DNA of 64,000 bases, from assembly GCA_905221605.1 (NCBI GenBank), contig CAJNDS010002308.1, positions 186,001 through 250,000 of the forward strand. Direction: 5' to 3'. The position numbers and the translations under genes are program-made. Within the stretch, counting starts at the first letter, position 1, and each line of letters opens with the position of its first letter. Under the pieces are notes generated by a model. It saw only the letters and a program-made list of their open reading frames with translations, made no database searches and was not told the DNA's origin. Shown piece after piece: positions 46,235-55,798 of the stretch. Origin of the DNA: Symbiodinium natans. Taxonomy: Eukaryota; Sar; Dinophyceae; Suessiales; Symbiodiniaceae.

Positions 46235-49023
46235 ATGATCTGGATCCTAAGCGTTTTCTTTGCGGTGTGCATGGCTGATGAGAGAGCCCTGCAAGAAGAC
46301 GCTGAGTGTGCAGCCAGCGCTGACTGCTCCTTGAATGCCCTTCAGATGGGCAGCGCAGCGAAGACTTCGGATGAAGAGGACAGCACGGAAAATGATATTG
46401 ACGAGGAAGGAGTCTCCAGTCACACCAACTCTTCTATTCCTCTGCATGGTTACTTGGTAGCCCAGTGGTACCCTTCACCCTTTTTTTGTTCTGGGTTCCC
46501 TTATAGAATAAGCTAGCCAAAAAAGGGTGCCCCTATTATAAGTCACTGGGCTACCAAGGCTACCACCACTGGGCCACAACCACCATGTATGGCGATGCTC
46601 CGCACGCAGCCTGCGGGGGGATTAACACCAAGGAGTTGACTGCTGGCACTCGGTACCACAGTGTCGCCTCAGCCCAGGCGATGTGGAAGGACTGCAACAG
46701 GCCTGGTTGTTGGTGCGGACAGTCAGGCGGAGGTCATGGTACCACTGGCATGGGCTGCCTCTCCTGTGCGACTCGAGTGCCACCGTCATTGCTTTTTTGC
46801 AGTCGGATCCCTAGGAAAGTCCGGTAAGAATCAGGGCGCCCGTTTTATGATTACATTCCTAAATTCCTGCACCCTAAACCCTAAACCCTAAACCCTAAAC
46901 CCTAAACCCTAAACCCTAAACCCTAAACCCTAAACCCTAAACCCTAAACCCTAAACCCTAAACCCTAAACCCTAAAACGAAACCGCCCTTCCTGTACTTG
47001 TAAACCATTCAGCAAAAGGGGCGAGGCTTCAGAACGTAGGGTTTCGGGTTTAGGGGTTATGGGGTTTAGGGGCGTGGGGCAGAGGCCTCAGAAAACACTC
47101 ACAGGCCTTTAGGGTAAACCCTAAACCCTAAACCCTAAACCCTAAACCCTAGACCCTAGACCCTAGACCCTAAACCCTAAACCCTAAACCCTAAACCCTC
47201 ACCTAGGCCAAGGGCCGTTTCTTATGCTCCGCCTATGGCGTGGTTGGCCACCACGTGGGCTTGGCAGAGGTGAGCAGCGAGGCCCAAGAATCGACGAGCT
47301 GCCCATTTCGGATGCTGGGCTTAGGGTTTAGGGTTTAGGGTTTAGGGTTTAGGGTTTAGGGTTTAGGGTTTAGGGTTTAGGGTTTAGGGTTTAGGGTTTA
47401 AGGCGGTTCAGAGACCTTCGTGTGCTTTGCTCTTGTGGTTTCCGGGTTCCTGCCTTGGCCTTTACTCAATAGCAATTGGGGTTGTATAAAAACCCCGCGC
47501 ATTCGATTTATGAAAGGAGTTGCCCGAAGCGTTTGGGGCAGTGCCCCTGACTCGTAAAACGATAATCAAGAAAAAACGATAACGTTATAAAACGGCCTGA
47601 TTGCTGCATCGCGGCAGGCAGGCGACACCAGTACTAAGCTTGTACTACAAATCAACGAAAATCCAGCCGGCTCACAGGACGGCGGTTCCAGTACTAAGCT
47701 TGTACTACAAATCAACGAAAATCCCGACGGCTCACGCGGACGGCGGTTCCAGTACTAAGCTTGTACTACAAATCAATGAAAATCCCGCCGGCTCACGGGG
47801 ACGGCGGTTCCAGTACTAAGCTTGTACTACAAATCAATGAAAATCCCGCCGGCTCACGGGGACGGCGGTTCCAGTACAGTACTAAGCTTGTACTACAAAT
47901 CAATGAAAATCCCGCCGGCTCACGGGGACGGCGGTTCCAGTACTAAGCTTGTACTACAAATCAACGAAAATCCCGCCGGCTCACGGGGACGGCGGTTCCA
48001 GTACTAAGCTTGTACTACAAATCAATGAAAATCCCGCCGGCTCACTAATTATTAAAAGTATATATTCTCCAAAAGTAGATTTGTTTGGTTCATTTGGGGT
48101 TGCAATTACTTGGTAGCCCAGTGGTACCCTTTACCCTTTTCTTCTGGGGTTCCCTTGTGCAGGAACCAACCCAAAAGGGCAGCCTTATAAAAAGATGGTT
48201 ACTGGGCTACCATGGTTAACTTATAATTAGTGTTCTGAAGGGAAGAGGTTCATGAGGGGTGGGTACCTAGGGAACCTGAGGGAAGGTTAGGGGGCCTGAG
48301 GGAGCAGTTGGGAGTATATATTGGGGAACTTTGGGTTATACAGCCCATCTTTGAACCTCTCTCCCTTAAGAACCCAAAACCCTAAACCCTAAACCCTAAA
48401 CACCCAGTACAATTAACAGCCTAGGTCGGAGGAGCTCCTCATCGTGGTGAGCGACATCTGCCCACATGCGCCAAATAAGGCCTGGTGCCCTGCCAGTCCC
48501 GGCCACAAGAATCTTACTTAGCCAATAGATGGTTTAGGGTTTAGGGTTTAGGGTTTAGGGCTTCTTAAGGTTTCCTGAGAACTGTAGGAGTTGTAGGGAT
48601 ACTAAAGCTTCCTCACTTTGTTGGGTTTGTAGGAACCCTAAACCCGAAACCCGAAACCCTAAACCCTAATCCCTAAACCCTGAACCCTAAACCCAAGGAA
48701 TGCCTACGGCTCCTTCAACCATCTGGACTTCTCGAACTACCCCGACAGCATTCCGCACAACCCGTCGATTCCGAACCTGAACTTCGTCTTTTCGCGGATT
48801 GAGGACACTTTTTTACATTTTTTTGGTTTAGGGTTTAGGGTTTAGGGTCTAGGGTTTAGGGTTTTGGGTTTTGGGTTTTGGGATTAATACTATAAACCCC
48901 TATAGAACTGAAAGTGTACACTTTTTTGCGGGGCTTGTGAACTCAGCAACTAAGGTCTTTTCGCGGATTGAGTGCCCAGCAGACTTGAAGCAGAGATACC
49001 GATCGATGACTCGCTGCAAGTGA
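46235..49023 (+). CDS. Secreted double-psi beta-barrel (expansin-like) protein, six exons
   Basis: Exons: 46235-46448, 46559-46767, 47207-47325, 48425-48508, 48698-48785, 48955-49023. They join in one frame to 260 residues. The N-terminus MIWILSVFFAVCMA is a signal peptide (an in-frame ATG at 46211 would add eight residues), then EDAECAASADCSLNALQ. The body contains WATTTMYGDAPHAACGG, ELTAGTRYHSVASAQAMW, GMGCLSC, LLIVVSDICPHAP, AWCP and NHLDF, the cysteine spacing and D-x-CP / H-x-DF signatures of double-psi beta-barrel, barwin/expansin-type proteins that loosen or bind wall polysaccharide. It should act outside the cell. Donors: GT (intron 1), GC at 46768 or GT at 46777 (intron 2, both in frame), GT of GTTTAGGG (intron 3), GA (intron 4), GT (intron 5). 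Introns 2-5 carry telomere-like arrays. Confidence 0.75.
46449..46558 (+). mobile_element. Introner-like element forming intron 1 (family C)
   Basis: The 110 bp intron starts GTTACTTGGTAGCCCAGTGG and ends TCACTGGGCTACCAAG, so its ends are inverted repeats of about 15 bp and it has GT-AG borders. GTTAC at its start and GCTAC just after it form a near-perfect 5 bp direct repeat. Removal restores the reading frame (LHG-YHHW). A related copy lies at 48106-48215. This is the behaviour expected of a DNA-transposon-like introner. Confidence 0.8.
46869..46975 (-). repeat. CCCTAAA array in intron 2
   Basis: Fifteen perfect units; a second array (47113-47200, with CCCTAGA units) lies just before exon 3. 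Confidence 0.95.
47326..47400 (+). repeat. TTTAGGG array opening intron 3
   Basis: The GT of the first GTTTAGGG is the donor that keeps the frame, so the intron begins with the repeat itself. Confidence 0.85.
47631..48045 (+). repeat. Minisatellite of 60-61 bp units in intron 3
   Basis: Seven copies start at 47631, 47691, 47752, 47813, 47879, 47940 and 48001; one is 66 bp because of a repeated GTACA. Units (GTACTAAGCTTGTACTAC...GGACGGCGGTTCCA) differ at a few positions. It is open in several frames but lies inside an intron of the secreted-protein gene, so it is not called coding. Confidence 0.95.
48106..48215 (+). mobile_element. Family C inverted-repeat element, second copy
   Basis: TTACTTGGTAGCCCAGTGG...ACTGGGCTACCATGG ends and an internal CCCTTTTC/AAAAGGG pair, like the intron at 46449. 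It sits nested in intron 3. Confidence 0.75.
48252..48360. mobile_element. Family F repeat element, partial
   Basis: GGGTACCTAGGGAACCTGAG is shared with 29735. Ends not defined. It lies in intron 3. Confidence 0.35.
48786..48972 (+). repeat. 18 bp direct repeat flanking intron 5
   Basis: GTCTTTTCGCGGATTGAG occurs at 48786-48803 and 48955-48972. The first copy starts at the GT donor; the second starts right after the AAG acceptor. The insert is 169 bp and contains TTTAGGG units. Confidence 0.9.
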
Positions 49024-49335
49024 GCCCTAAACCCTGAACCCTAAACCCTAAACCCTAAACCGCAAAGAGCATCTTTCCCATGGGATGTTCCGCCTCATAC
49101 GAACAGTCCTTAGTAGGAATTGTAATTTGGGGCACCATAATCCTTTTTCAGGAACATCCCAAATCTTCCCTGTCTCACGACTCTAGTGGCAAGTATCCCC
49201 ACGGAAATAGGCCGGAAAATGTATGCCAAAGCGCATCGTGGGAACTGGTATCTCTCGCGTGAAAAACGGATACCCGTAGACCGTGAGGGTTTAGGGTTTA
49301 GGGTTTAGGGACCCCCCTCCCATGTTACTGGCAAG

Positions 49336-49495
49336 GCTTCGCGGTGGAAAGCGTCTTTCTCGTGAGCAGCAAATCCAAGCGAATGCAAAGGCAGCGATCC
49401 TACATGCTGGCTGAGGGAGTTTGGATGTGGATCTTACGCTCAAGGAGGAAAGGCTTCTTCAATGAGTTCCTCACAGCAATGGCCAATGGTCCAAG
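49336..49495 (+). CDS. Exon-like island, 52 codons
   Basis: After CTGGCAAG: FAVESVFLVSSKSKRMQRQR, then SYMLAEGVWMWILRSRRKGF and FNEFLTAMANGP, ending at a GTGATG donor. Basic and hydrophobic, protein-like. Overlapping minus-strand frames are judged shadows. It is the longest unique stretch downstream of the secreted-protein gene. Confidence 0.45.
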
Positions 49496-49531
49496 GTGAT
49501 GAGATTTCCCGCCTTGAAAGCGCGACGGTAG

Positions 49532-49738
49532 CGGAATGCGGGCTTGCGAGCCTTTTTCAAGTGGTTCACCACCTTCCAGATCCACATTCTGGCTGAGGCT
49601 TTCCCCAAGAGCCCAAGAGTAATTGGAACAACATTGGGTGGGCAAGCAGCAAGAGAACTTCTTCTTGTCGAGCTCTTGAAGTCTTCCTTTGCAATGTTTC
49701 TTTCTGGGTCATGCGGCGGAGCTGTGCAACGGCCTCTG
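49532..49738 (+). CDS. Exon-like island, 69 codons
   Basis: After ACGGTAG: RNAGLRAFFKWFTTFQIHIL, then AEAFPKSPRVIGTTLGGQAA and ELLLVELLKSSFAMFL, ending before GTAACA. Only 36 nt separate it from the island at 49336 and the phases do not match, so one border is wrong or a frameshift is present. Confidence 0.4.
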
Positions 49739-49799
49739 GTAACAACAAGGGAGCTCCAGCGCAAAAGCAGTGTCGCTTAGTTGTGGAGGCCAGCAACTT

Positions 49800-50275
49800 T
49801 GCCTACTCCTGTTCTATATACACAGGCATTGTGACGAGCTCGACGTGTCTTGAGTGACACTCAAGGGCCTTTCGAGAAAGAGTCGCTGGTGCCTAGCAGG
49901 TAAGCTACAAGACTAGGGTTCGGGTTTCCGAAGGCAGGAATTAGGCCTCTCTCCTTCCGAAACAACACAAACTTCGAAGGCTAACCAAAAAGGGTACCCA
50001 TGCTACTCCTGTTTAGGGTTTAGGGTTTAGGGTTTAGGGTTTAGAGTTTAGGGCTACTCCTAGGCTACTCGTGGGTCACCCTAAACCTCAAACCCTTGTT
50101 ATTCCCAGGTTATAGTCTTGGCTCTAGTGTTAGTCTACTTCCAACTAGGGGAAAGCCTCCTCTACTTCTTGCTAGGAAGTGGGCTTCTTTGTCGACGTTG
50201 CGGTTTGGTTTTAGGGTTTAGGGTTTAGGGTTTAGGGTTTAGGAATTAGGGTTTAGGGTTTAGGGTTTGGGGCTG
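49800..50275. other. Unique DNA with short TTTAGGG arrays
   Basis: Arrays at 50012-50045 and 50210-50270. No gene seen. Confidence 0.55.
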
Positions 50276-50390
50276 TTGGCAAAACTTGTGTCGGGTGAAA
50301 TCCTCGAAACCCCGTGCCCGAACGGCGAGGAGCTGAAATTCTATGGTACGGATGGTGGGCGGCTGCAGACATTCCCGACACTTGCTTTGG
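50276..50390 (+). CDS. Exon-like island, about 38 codons
   Basis: The frame LVSGEILETPCPNGEELKFY continues GTDGGRLQTFPTLAL and ends at GTTGTAGG. The acceptor is probably in the preceding TTTAGGG/TTTGGGG run. Confidence 0.45.
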
Positions 50391-50741
50391 GTTGTAGGGT
50401 AGGGCCTATTTACACTACCCCCTCTCCAAGGACCACTTCTTTGCGTTTGGGGAGGGGGGGGGTGGGGGTGTACACCCACACCCCACATCCTAAACCCTAT
50501 AAACCCCAAACCCAATAAACCTTCAGCACCCTGAACCAACTTTTTGCTTTCTGTTTTGGGCGGGGGCCGGGTTCTGTACTTCGGGTCGTTCTGAACTTGT
50601 CGGTTTCGAGTCGCCGGAAATAGGTTTGGGCTTCAGCTTAAGCTTTTTGTCCAAGTCCACCTCTGCAACCTTCCGTCTGGCATTGAGACTTGGTTCTTGG
50701 TTCTTGGGTTTGGGGGTCGTGGGTCCCGAACCTGAACTTTT
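50391..50741. other. Unassigned stretch
   Basis: A G-rich segment (50440-50470) and unique DNA; open frames in it lack support. Confidence 0.5.
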
Positions 50742-50829
50742 AAACCCTAGACCCTAAACCCTAAACCCGAAACCCTAAACCCGAAACCCTAAACCCGAAA
50801 CCCTAAACCCTAAACCCTAAACCCTGAAC
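50742..50829 (-). repeat. CCCTAAA array alternating with CCCGAAA
   Basis: Three successive pairs of CCCTAAA + CCCGAAA form a 14 bp higher-order unit, then perfect CCCTAAA. Confidence 0.9.
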
Positions 50830-50842
50830 CAGAACTTGAGGC

Positions 50843-50926
50843 CTGCAAGCCTCGTGGGCCCACGATTGTTTGTCTCAGCCCACGTATCTGTGCACATGCA
50901 CAGCCGCTTCCGGTGTCTCAGAGGGT
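50843..50926 (+). CDS. Exon-like island between oppositely oriented arrays
   Basis: After GAACTTGAG: ACKPRGPTIVCLSPRICAHA, then QPLPVSQR, ending at GTTTAGGG. Confidence 0.35.
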
Positions 50927-51171
50927 TTAGGGCTTAGGGTTTAGGGTTTAGGGTTTAGGGCAAGGCTTGCAGGCCCTAAAGCATTATAGATCCTGAAACC
51001 TACAAGGACCCTAAGCCATCTTAGGCCCTCAACTCCTAAACCCTCCCTAAGCCCTACGCCCCAAACCCTAAACCCCGAAACCTAAACCCCTAAACCGCAA
51101 AAACCTTAACCCGGAACCCCTAAACACCCCCAAAACCCCAAACTCTGCAAAGGGTCGGAGATATGGGGATG

Positions 51172-51289
51172 CCCAAACCCTAAACCCTAAACCCTAAAGC
51201 CTAAACCCTAAACCCTAAACCCTAAACCCTAAACCCTAAACCCTAACTCTAAACCCTAAACCCTAAACCCTAAACCCTAAACCCTAAAC
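51172..51289 (-). repeat. CCCTAAA array
   Basis: About seventeen units, two variants. Confidence 0.95.
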
Positions 51290-51304
51290 GATCGGAGTGC
51301 CGAG

Positions 51305-51365
51305 GAAGAAGGGCTCGGCGCAGAGCACGCACCCTGGGGACTATGGCGCCGGCAAGGCCCCTTGA
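51305..51365 (+). CDS. Exon-like island ending in TGA
   Basis: After GTGCCGAG: KKGSAQSTHPGDYGAGKAP then TGA; all but one or two codons end in G/C. Confidence 0.45.
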
Positions 51366-51399
51366 GGGGTGTTTAGGAGCCTTTTGGGGAGGGGGGGCG

Positions 51400-51512
51400 G
51401 GGGTTTAGGGTTTGGGGTTTAGGGTTTACGGTTTGCGGTTTAGGGTTTAGGGTTTAGGGTTTTGGGTTTTGGGTTTTGGGTTTAGGGTTTAGGGTTTAGG
51501 CGGTTAGGGTCT
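51400..51512 (+). repeat. TTTAGGG array with TTTTGGG block
   Basis: About sixteen units. G-rich degenerate sequence follows to 51760 with no gene. Confidence 0.85.
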
Positions 51513-51817
51513 AGGGTGCGGGGGTTTAGCAGTTTTGAAGGTTAAAAGTTTGCGAGTTCAGGGCTGGGGGTGTGGGAGTTTGGGTTGGGGTGTAGGAGTT
51601 TACGTATTATGGAGTTCAGGAGTTTAGGAGTTTCAGGACAGAAGGAGTTCTGAGTCTGGGGGTTGGGGTTTCACAGTTGAGGGCCCTGAGGTTTCAGAGT
51701 TGAGGGCTTCAACTCGACTTCTCCGCTGGAACTTCCAGCCCTTTCCCCCTTTTTTGGGGGGGCTTCCTAAACCCTAAACCCTAGTCCCCAAACCCTAAAC
51801 CCTAATTAAGAGGGAGC

Positions 51818-51933
51818 CCTTTCATCGCGCCGGGCGAGCGAGGCGTTTAACGAGATCAGCAACAACGACCACTCGTACTATTGCTCTGCGCCGCACCATC
51901 CTACAGGCCTGCCACGTATACTTGGAAGCCCTT
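51818..51933 (+). CDS. Exon-like island
   Basis: After AATTAAGAG: ALSSRRASEAFNEISNNDHS, then YYCSAPHHPTGL; a GTATAC donor at about 51910 or the TAG at 51931-51933 ends it. CCCTAAA left, TTTAGGG right. Confidence 0.45.
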
Positions 51934-51984
51934 AGGGTTAGGGATTAGGGTTTAGGGTTTAGGGTTTAGGGTTTAGGGTGTGCT

Positions 51985-52085
51985 CGGAAGCCCTTCTGAC
52001 TTAGTTAGAAGGGTTAGTAAGGTGGGATTACGGGGATTATCATAGGGTTTTTAGGAGATACTACGTAGAATTACCAAGCCAAAGC
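51985..52085 (+). mobile_element. Family H repeat element
   Basis: Shares AGTAAGGTGGGATTACGGGG and GGAGATACTACGTAGA-type words with 33158-33245. Confidence 0.5.
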
Positions 52086-52312
52086 TTCGCTCAGGGTTTA
52101 GGATTAGCGTTTTCGGGTTTAGCACCCTAAACCCTAAGCCCCAAACCCTAAACCCTAAACCCTAGACCCTCTTTAGGTGTTTAGGGTTTAGGAATCTGTA
52201 GTTCTGCTGTTCTGGAGGGTTCCGCAGGGTACAGCCGGGTTTAGGGTTCACTTTGGCGGTTGGTGTTGAGAGTTACCCTAAACCCTAAACCCTAAGCCCT
52301 AAACCCTAAACC

Positions 52313-52560
52313 GAGATGCCCTAGCTCATGGTTGGAACCCGTGAAGCTGCCATGGTTTGTAGCGCAGTTTTTGGTCACGGAGCACCGGAAATTATAAACC
52401 CTAAGCCCGAAACCTAAGCCCAAAAATAGCCAAGTTGCGCCTATGAGTCCAGAAGCCCTGCAAACCCTACCTAGCCAAGAACGCCAAAAGATCTGAGCGG
52501 AGAAGCCCATGAACCCCAACCTGTAGCCAGTCGAGCGAAATAGGAGTTCTGCAGCAGAAG
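52313..52560. other. Unique DNA, open on the minus strand
   Basis: A 90-codon minus-strand frame (MNPASAAELLFRSTGYRLGF...) crosses this stretch. Its composition could be real protein, but splice signals were not found. The plus strand is closed by stops. Confidence 0.3.
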
Positions 52561-52648
52561 CTGGGTTCAAGGTTTAGGGTTTAGGGTTTGGGGTTTAGGG
52601 TTTAAGGTTTAGGGTTTAGGGTTTAGCCCTGAAACCGTGCTCCCGAAG

Positions 52649-52702
52649 AACCCGACGAACTTCCTACAATTCCTCAGAACGTGCACTGCTCCTAAACTGC
52701 AA
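52649..52702 (+). CDS. Possible short exon
   Basis: After CTCCCGAAG: NPTNFLQFLRTCTAPKLQ. TTTAGGG on the left and CCCTAAA on the right, the reverse of the usual layout. Confidence 0.25.
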
Positions 52703-52754
52703 GACCCTAAACCCTAAACCCTGAACCCTAAACCCTAAACCCTACTTGGAACCT

Positions 52755-52862
52755 CTTTTGACTTAAAGTAAATCTACTTGGCATCCCCTAGCAACCCGAT
52801 TATCATCCCCAGAACCCGCCTTACTATCCCTGCTTGCTACGTCCAAAGGGCTTCCAAGCAGA
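52755..52862 (-). mobile_element. Family H repeat element, minus orientation
   Basis: Reverse-complement relative of 33158 and 51985 (TCTACTTGGCATCCCCTAGC, CCCGATTATCATCCCC). Confidence 0.5.
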
Positions 52863-52951
52863 TCCTAAACCCTGAACCCTGAACCCTGAACCCTGAACCC
52901 TAAACCCTAAACCCTAAACCCTAAACCCTAGACCCTAAACTACTCCGAAAG

Positions 52952-53025
52952 GCTGGCTGGAGTACACATTCGACAAGCCAGTCGGCTTGGGCTCCTACCG
53001 GATCGAACGCGGCTTGGCTCCAAGG
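52952..53025 (+). CDS. Discoidin-like exon fragment
   Basis: After CTCCGAAAG: GWLEYTFDKPVGLGSYRIE. W-L/I-E-x-x-F-D-K-P-x-x-x-x-x-Y-R-I resembles a strand region of galactose-binding (F5/8 type C) domains, which bind sugars or lipids extracellularly. The fragment is too short for certainty. Confidence 0.4.
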
Positions 53026-53155
53026 GCACTTACATGGTCGGTTGTTTAGGGTTTAGGGTTTAGGGTTTAGGGTTCAGGGTTTAGGGTTTAGGTCGTTTTG
53101 CACTACATGGCTCTGTGCCCTTTGAATACTAGGGACCCTTGCAACTACCTTAAGA
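53026..53155. mobile_element. Family B element containing a TTTAGGG array
   Basis: GGCACTTACATGGTC at the left and CCCTTGCAACTACCTTAAG at the right are family B arms. Seven TTTAGGG-type units (53043-53093) lie between. It begins directly after the discoidin-like exon. Confidence 0.5.
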
Positions 53156-53257
53156 TTGAAGGCTTTGAGGGGGTGTTCCGGCAATAAGTGCTGCAGTTGC
53201 AATTGTTGTGGCTTTGGGTGCAGTTCTTTTGTTGTTTGTGCTCCGTTTTTTTTGTTT

Positions 53258-53322
53258 TAGGGTTTAGGGTTTAGGGTTTAGGGTTTAGGGTTTAGGGTTT
53301 AGGGTTTAGGGTTTAGGGTTTC
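53258..53322 (+). repeat. TTTAGGG array
   Basis: Nine units; a similar array lies at 53442-53515. Confidence 0.95.
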
Positions 53323-53752
53323 CAGGGTTTGATGTTTTAGGTTTGCCGCAACAGCCTAGACCTAAAATAAGCGGCTCTACTAGATTTAGGGTGGCGCTTC
53401 CGGGTTTAGCCGCCTTATGCCTTGTTCCCAACCCCCTCGGAGGGTTTAGGGTTTAGGGTTTAGGGTTTAGGGTTTAGGGTTTAGGGTTTAGGGTTTAGGG
53501 TTTAGGGTTTAGGGTTGCCTCCCCCCCACTCCTTCCTCGAGAACTGGTACCATGTTCCAACCCCAACGAGCCTTCAGGGCCCCAAGATGGGTTTTACGCA
53601 CAGGGCCGAAGGATGAGTTTAGAGTTTAGGGTTTGGGGTTTATAGGGTTTAGGGTTCAGAATTAGGGTTTAGGGTTTAAGGCTCAGGGTTCAGGGTTAGG
53701 GCTCAGGGTTCCGGGTTGGGGCTTCAGGGTTTCGTGTTTAGGGTTCCGGGCT

Positions 53753-53876
53753 TGTTTTGCTATCGCGTGCTGATTCTGATTGCAACCCTAAACCCTAAAC
53801 CCTAATCCCTAAACCCTAAACCCTCAACCCTAGGCCCTAAATCCTAAACCCTGCATGTGTTTTGCTATCGCGTGCT
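53753..53876 (+). repeat. 19 bp direct repeat flanking a CCCTAAA insert
   Basis: TGTTTTGCTATCGCGTGCT occurs at 53753-53771 and 53858-53876. The 86 bp between them is almost only CCCTAAA units. Here the second copy is not preceded by AG. Confidence 0.9.
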
Positions 53877-53975
53877 CCTCACCCGGGCAGCAGAGGTCTC
53901 AACTGGCACGGCAACCAATTTTCGCCGGCCCCTGGGAATCCAAGCTTCGCTTGGGACCTTCGTAATTTCGCGTAT
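53877..53975 (+). CDS. Exon-like island after the duplicated 19-mer
   Basis: The frame APHPGSRGLNWHGNQFSPAP continues GNPSFAWDLRNFAY with good codon bias and stays open back through the 19 bp repeat. TTTAGGG follows. Confidence 0.45.
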
Positions 53976-54061
53976 AGGGTTTAGGGTATAGGGTTTAGGG
54001 TTTAGGGTTTAGGGTTTAGGATCTAGGGTTTAGGGCTTAGGCTTAGGGTCTAGGTTTAGGG

Positions 54062-54569
54062 TTTCGGGTAGCTAAGGATTTCGGGCTTGGGTTTAGGATT
54101 TGGGCCATTTTGTTTTGGTGTTTAGGGTTCAGGGCTTGGGCCTCAGGGCTCAGAATTAGAGAGAGGTGTAGGTTTGTGGGTTAGGGTTTCGAGATAGCTC
54201 TTTGGCTTTTGTGTAGTGAGCAAAAACTGGCATGCAGGGTTTAGGGTTTAGGGTTTAGGGTGTAGGGTTTCGGGTTTAGGGTTTAGGGTTTAGGGTTGTC
54301 CAGCCTATTCCTTGTTTTTGGTTCTTGGCTCTTTTAGTAAGTCTGACCCTTAAGCCCTAGACGCTTATTGAATTGGAAGGTGGTTACTGTGGCGAAATTT
54401 TCGGACCGAGGTGCCCTGAACGTAGCGGAAGCTAACTGCCCTGACTGAACGAATCGAGAATATCCTAGAATGGCCGAAGGCCTTTCTCGATCAACTTCCA
54501 GTTCCTGCCCTGAAACAGGGCAATTTGGAATTTCCGACCGCTCTGAAGATGAGCTTCGCGTTTAATCGA
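54062..54569. other. G-rich degenerate tract and unassigned unique DNA
   Basis: At 54360-54450 one frame reads LLNWKVVTVAKFSDRGALNV to TGA without clear splice sites. The rest shows nothing. Confidence 0.4.
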
Positions 54570-54668
54570 GGGGTTTAGGATTTAGGGGTTCAGGGTTTAG
54601 GGTTTCAGGGTTTAGGGTTTCAGTGTTTAGGGTTTTAGGGTTTAGGGTTTAGGGTTTAGGGTTTAGGG
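54570..54668 (+). repeat. TTTAGGG/TTTCAGGG array
   Basis: About thirteen units of two variants. Confidence 0.85.
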
Positions 54669-54678
54669 CCTGGCTCAG

Positions 54679-54723
54679 GTGTCGTGGACTTTCGCTGGCA
54701 GCAACGACGGGCGGGACGCCTGA
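54679..54723 (+). CDS. Short exon-like island ending in TGA
   Basis: After TGGCTCAG: VSWTFAGSNDGRDA then TGA; all codons but two end in G/C. Confidence 0.4.
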   Translation: MSWTFAGSNDGRDA

Positions 54724-55777
54724 CAAGTTGTTGATTTGGATTTCGGGTTTTTTGGGGCTCTTGCCAACTGCAACTTGAGCTCCGGGAGGGCTTAGGGTTT
54801 AATTAGGGTTTAGGGTTTAGGGGGTCCCGAACCGAACCCTTCTTCAGTCCGAGGATGTCAAGTGACGAAGTGGCACGGCACATGTAAGCAAAAAAGGGCA
54901 CGTTTGTGACCCTGGCAGCCGCATTGACCGCCCGATGTAGGTTTCAGGCCTCAAAGACAAGGCCCCTAAACCCTAACCCTAAACCCTACACCCTAAACCC
55001 TAAAGCCCAAACCTTTCCGAGGATTGGACCATCCTCGATACACAAGCAGGGCACACCTTCTGGAACAATGGCGAGGCAAGAGGGATTTGGGCTATTTAGG
55101 GGTGTCAGGGCCTAGGGAAAGGGGTTGGGCTGCTAAACCAGACACACTAAACTTTCAAAAACCGAACGAGCAGCCTAGTGGTGTTCCGGCCCCTAGCTCC
55201 TCCAATTTGAATTAAAACTTCGGTGTAAGGCTGTTTAGGGTTTAGGGTTTCGTGCCGTAGCATGTTGCTTTACTAGGTTGGCTCTTTGGACTTTTCAGAT
55301 TTGCCGCCCTTCCTAGGTGTAAGAGGAGTGTTCTTAGGAGTTCATTCAACGCAGAGCCAACCAGTTTGCGGCGTTAGGGTTTAGGGTTTAGGGCTCAGGG
55401 GCAAAACTATCTGCATGGTCATGTTGCTGTCGTGCAAGGATGAGCATGCTCAAATCAGGCTATTGCTTATGCTGCTCGTGCTGTCGCAAGTTATCACTCC
55501 CGATAGTGATGTCATGACTACCATCCCAATTTTGAAGCCTCGTTGTTTTCTTGTCAAGGGCTCACCTGGTTCATTTGAGCTGTTGTCGTGATGCTCCTGA
55601 CCAGAGTCTTGTTAGGGCTTTCAGTGTTAGTTTGGTGGCTCGGCCTTTTTTAGGCGTTGCAAGAATGATCGTACAGCCCTCATCCATCCGAAAACCGTCT
55701 TTCCTCAGGGTTTTGGCCCTCAATAGTCCCAGACTCCAAACCCTAAACCCTAAACCCTTGACCCAATCGACCCGAAG
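54724..55777. other. Mostly unique DNA with small arrays
   Basis: A TTTAATTAGGG run (54790-54825), CCCTAAA (54960-55005), unique DNA (55010-55215 and 55395-55735). Several + frames are open but lack splice support. No gene called. Confidence 0.45.
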
Positions 55778-55798
55778 ACCTACATCCTGTGCTCCTGA
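55778..55798 (+). CDS. Possible terminal micro-exon
   Basis: After CGACCCGAAG: TYILCS then TGA, every codon ending in G/C. Too short to be certain. Confidence 0.25.
   Translation, partial: TYILCS

Noticed and set aside
47601-48007. Repeated YYKSxKI peptide frames
   Set aside because: Open frames through the minisatellite; the segment lies in intron 3 of a better-supported gene.
47631-48045. CRISPR-like array
   Set aside because: Units are contiguous 60-61 bp repeats with no unique spacers and lie in a eukaryotic intron; this is a minisatellite.
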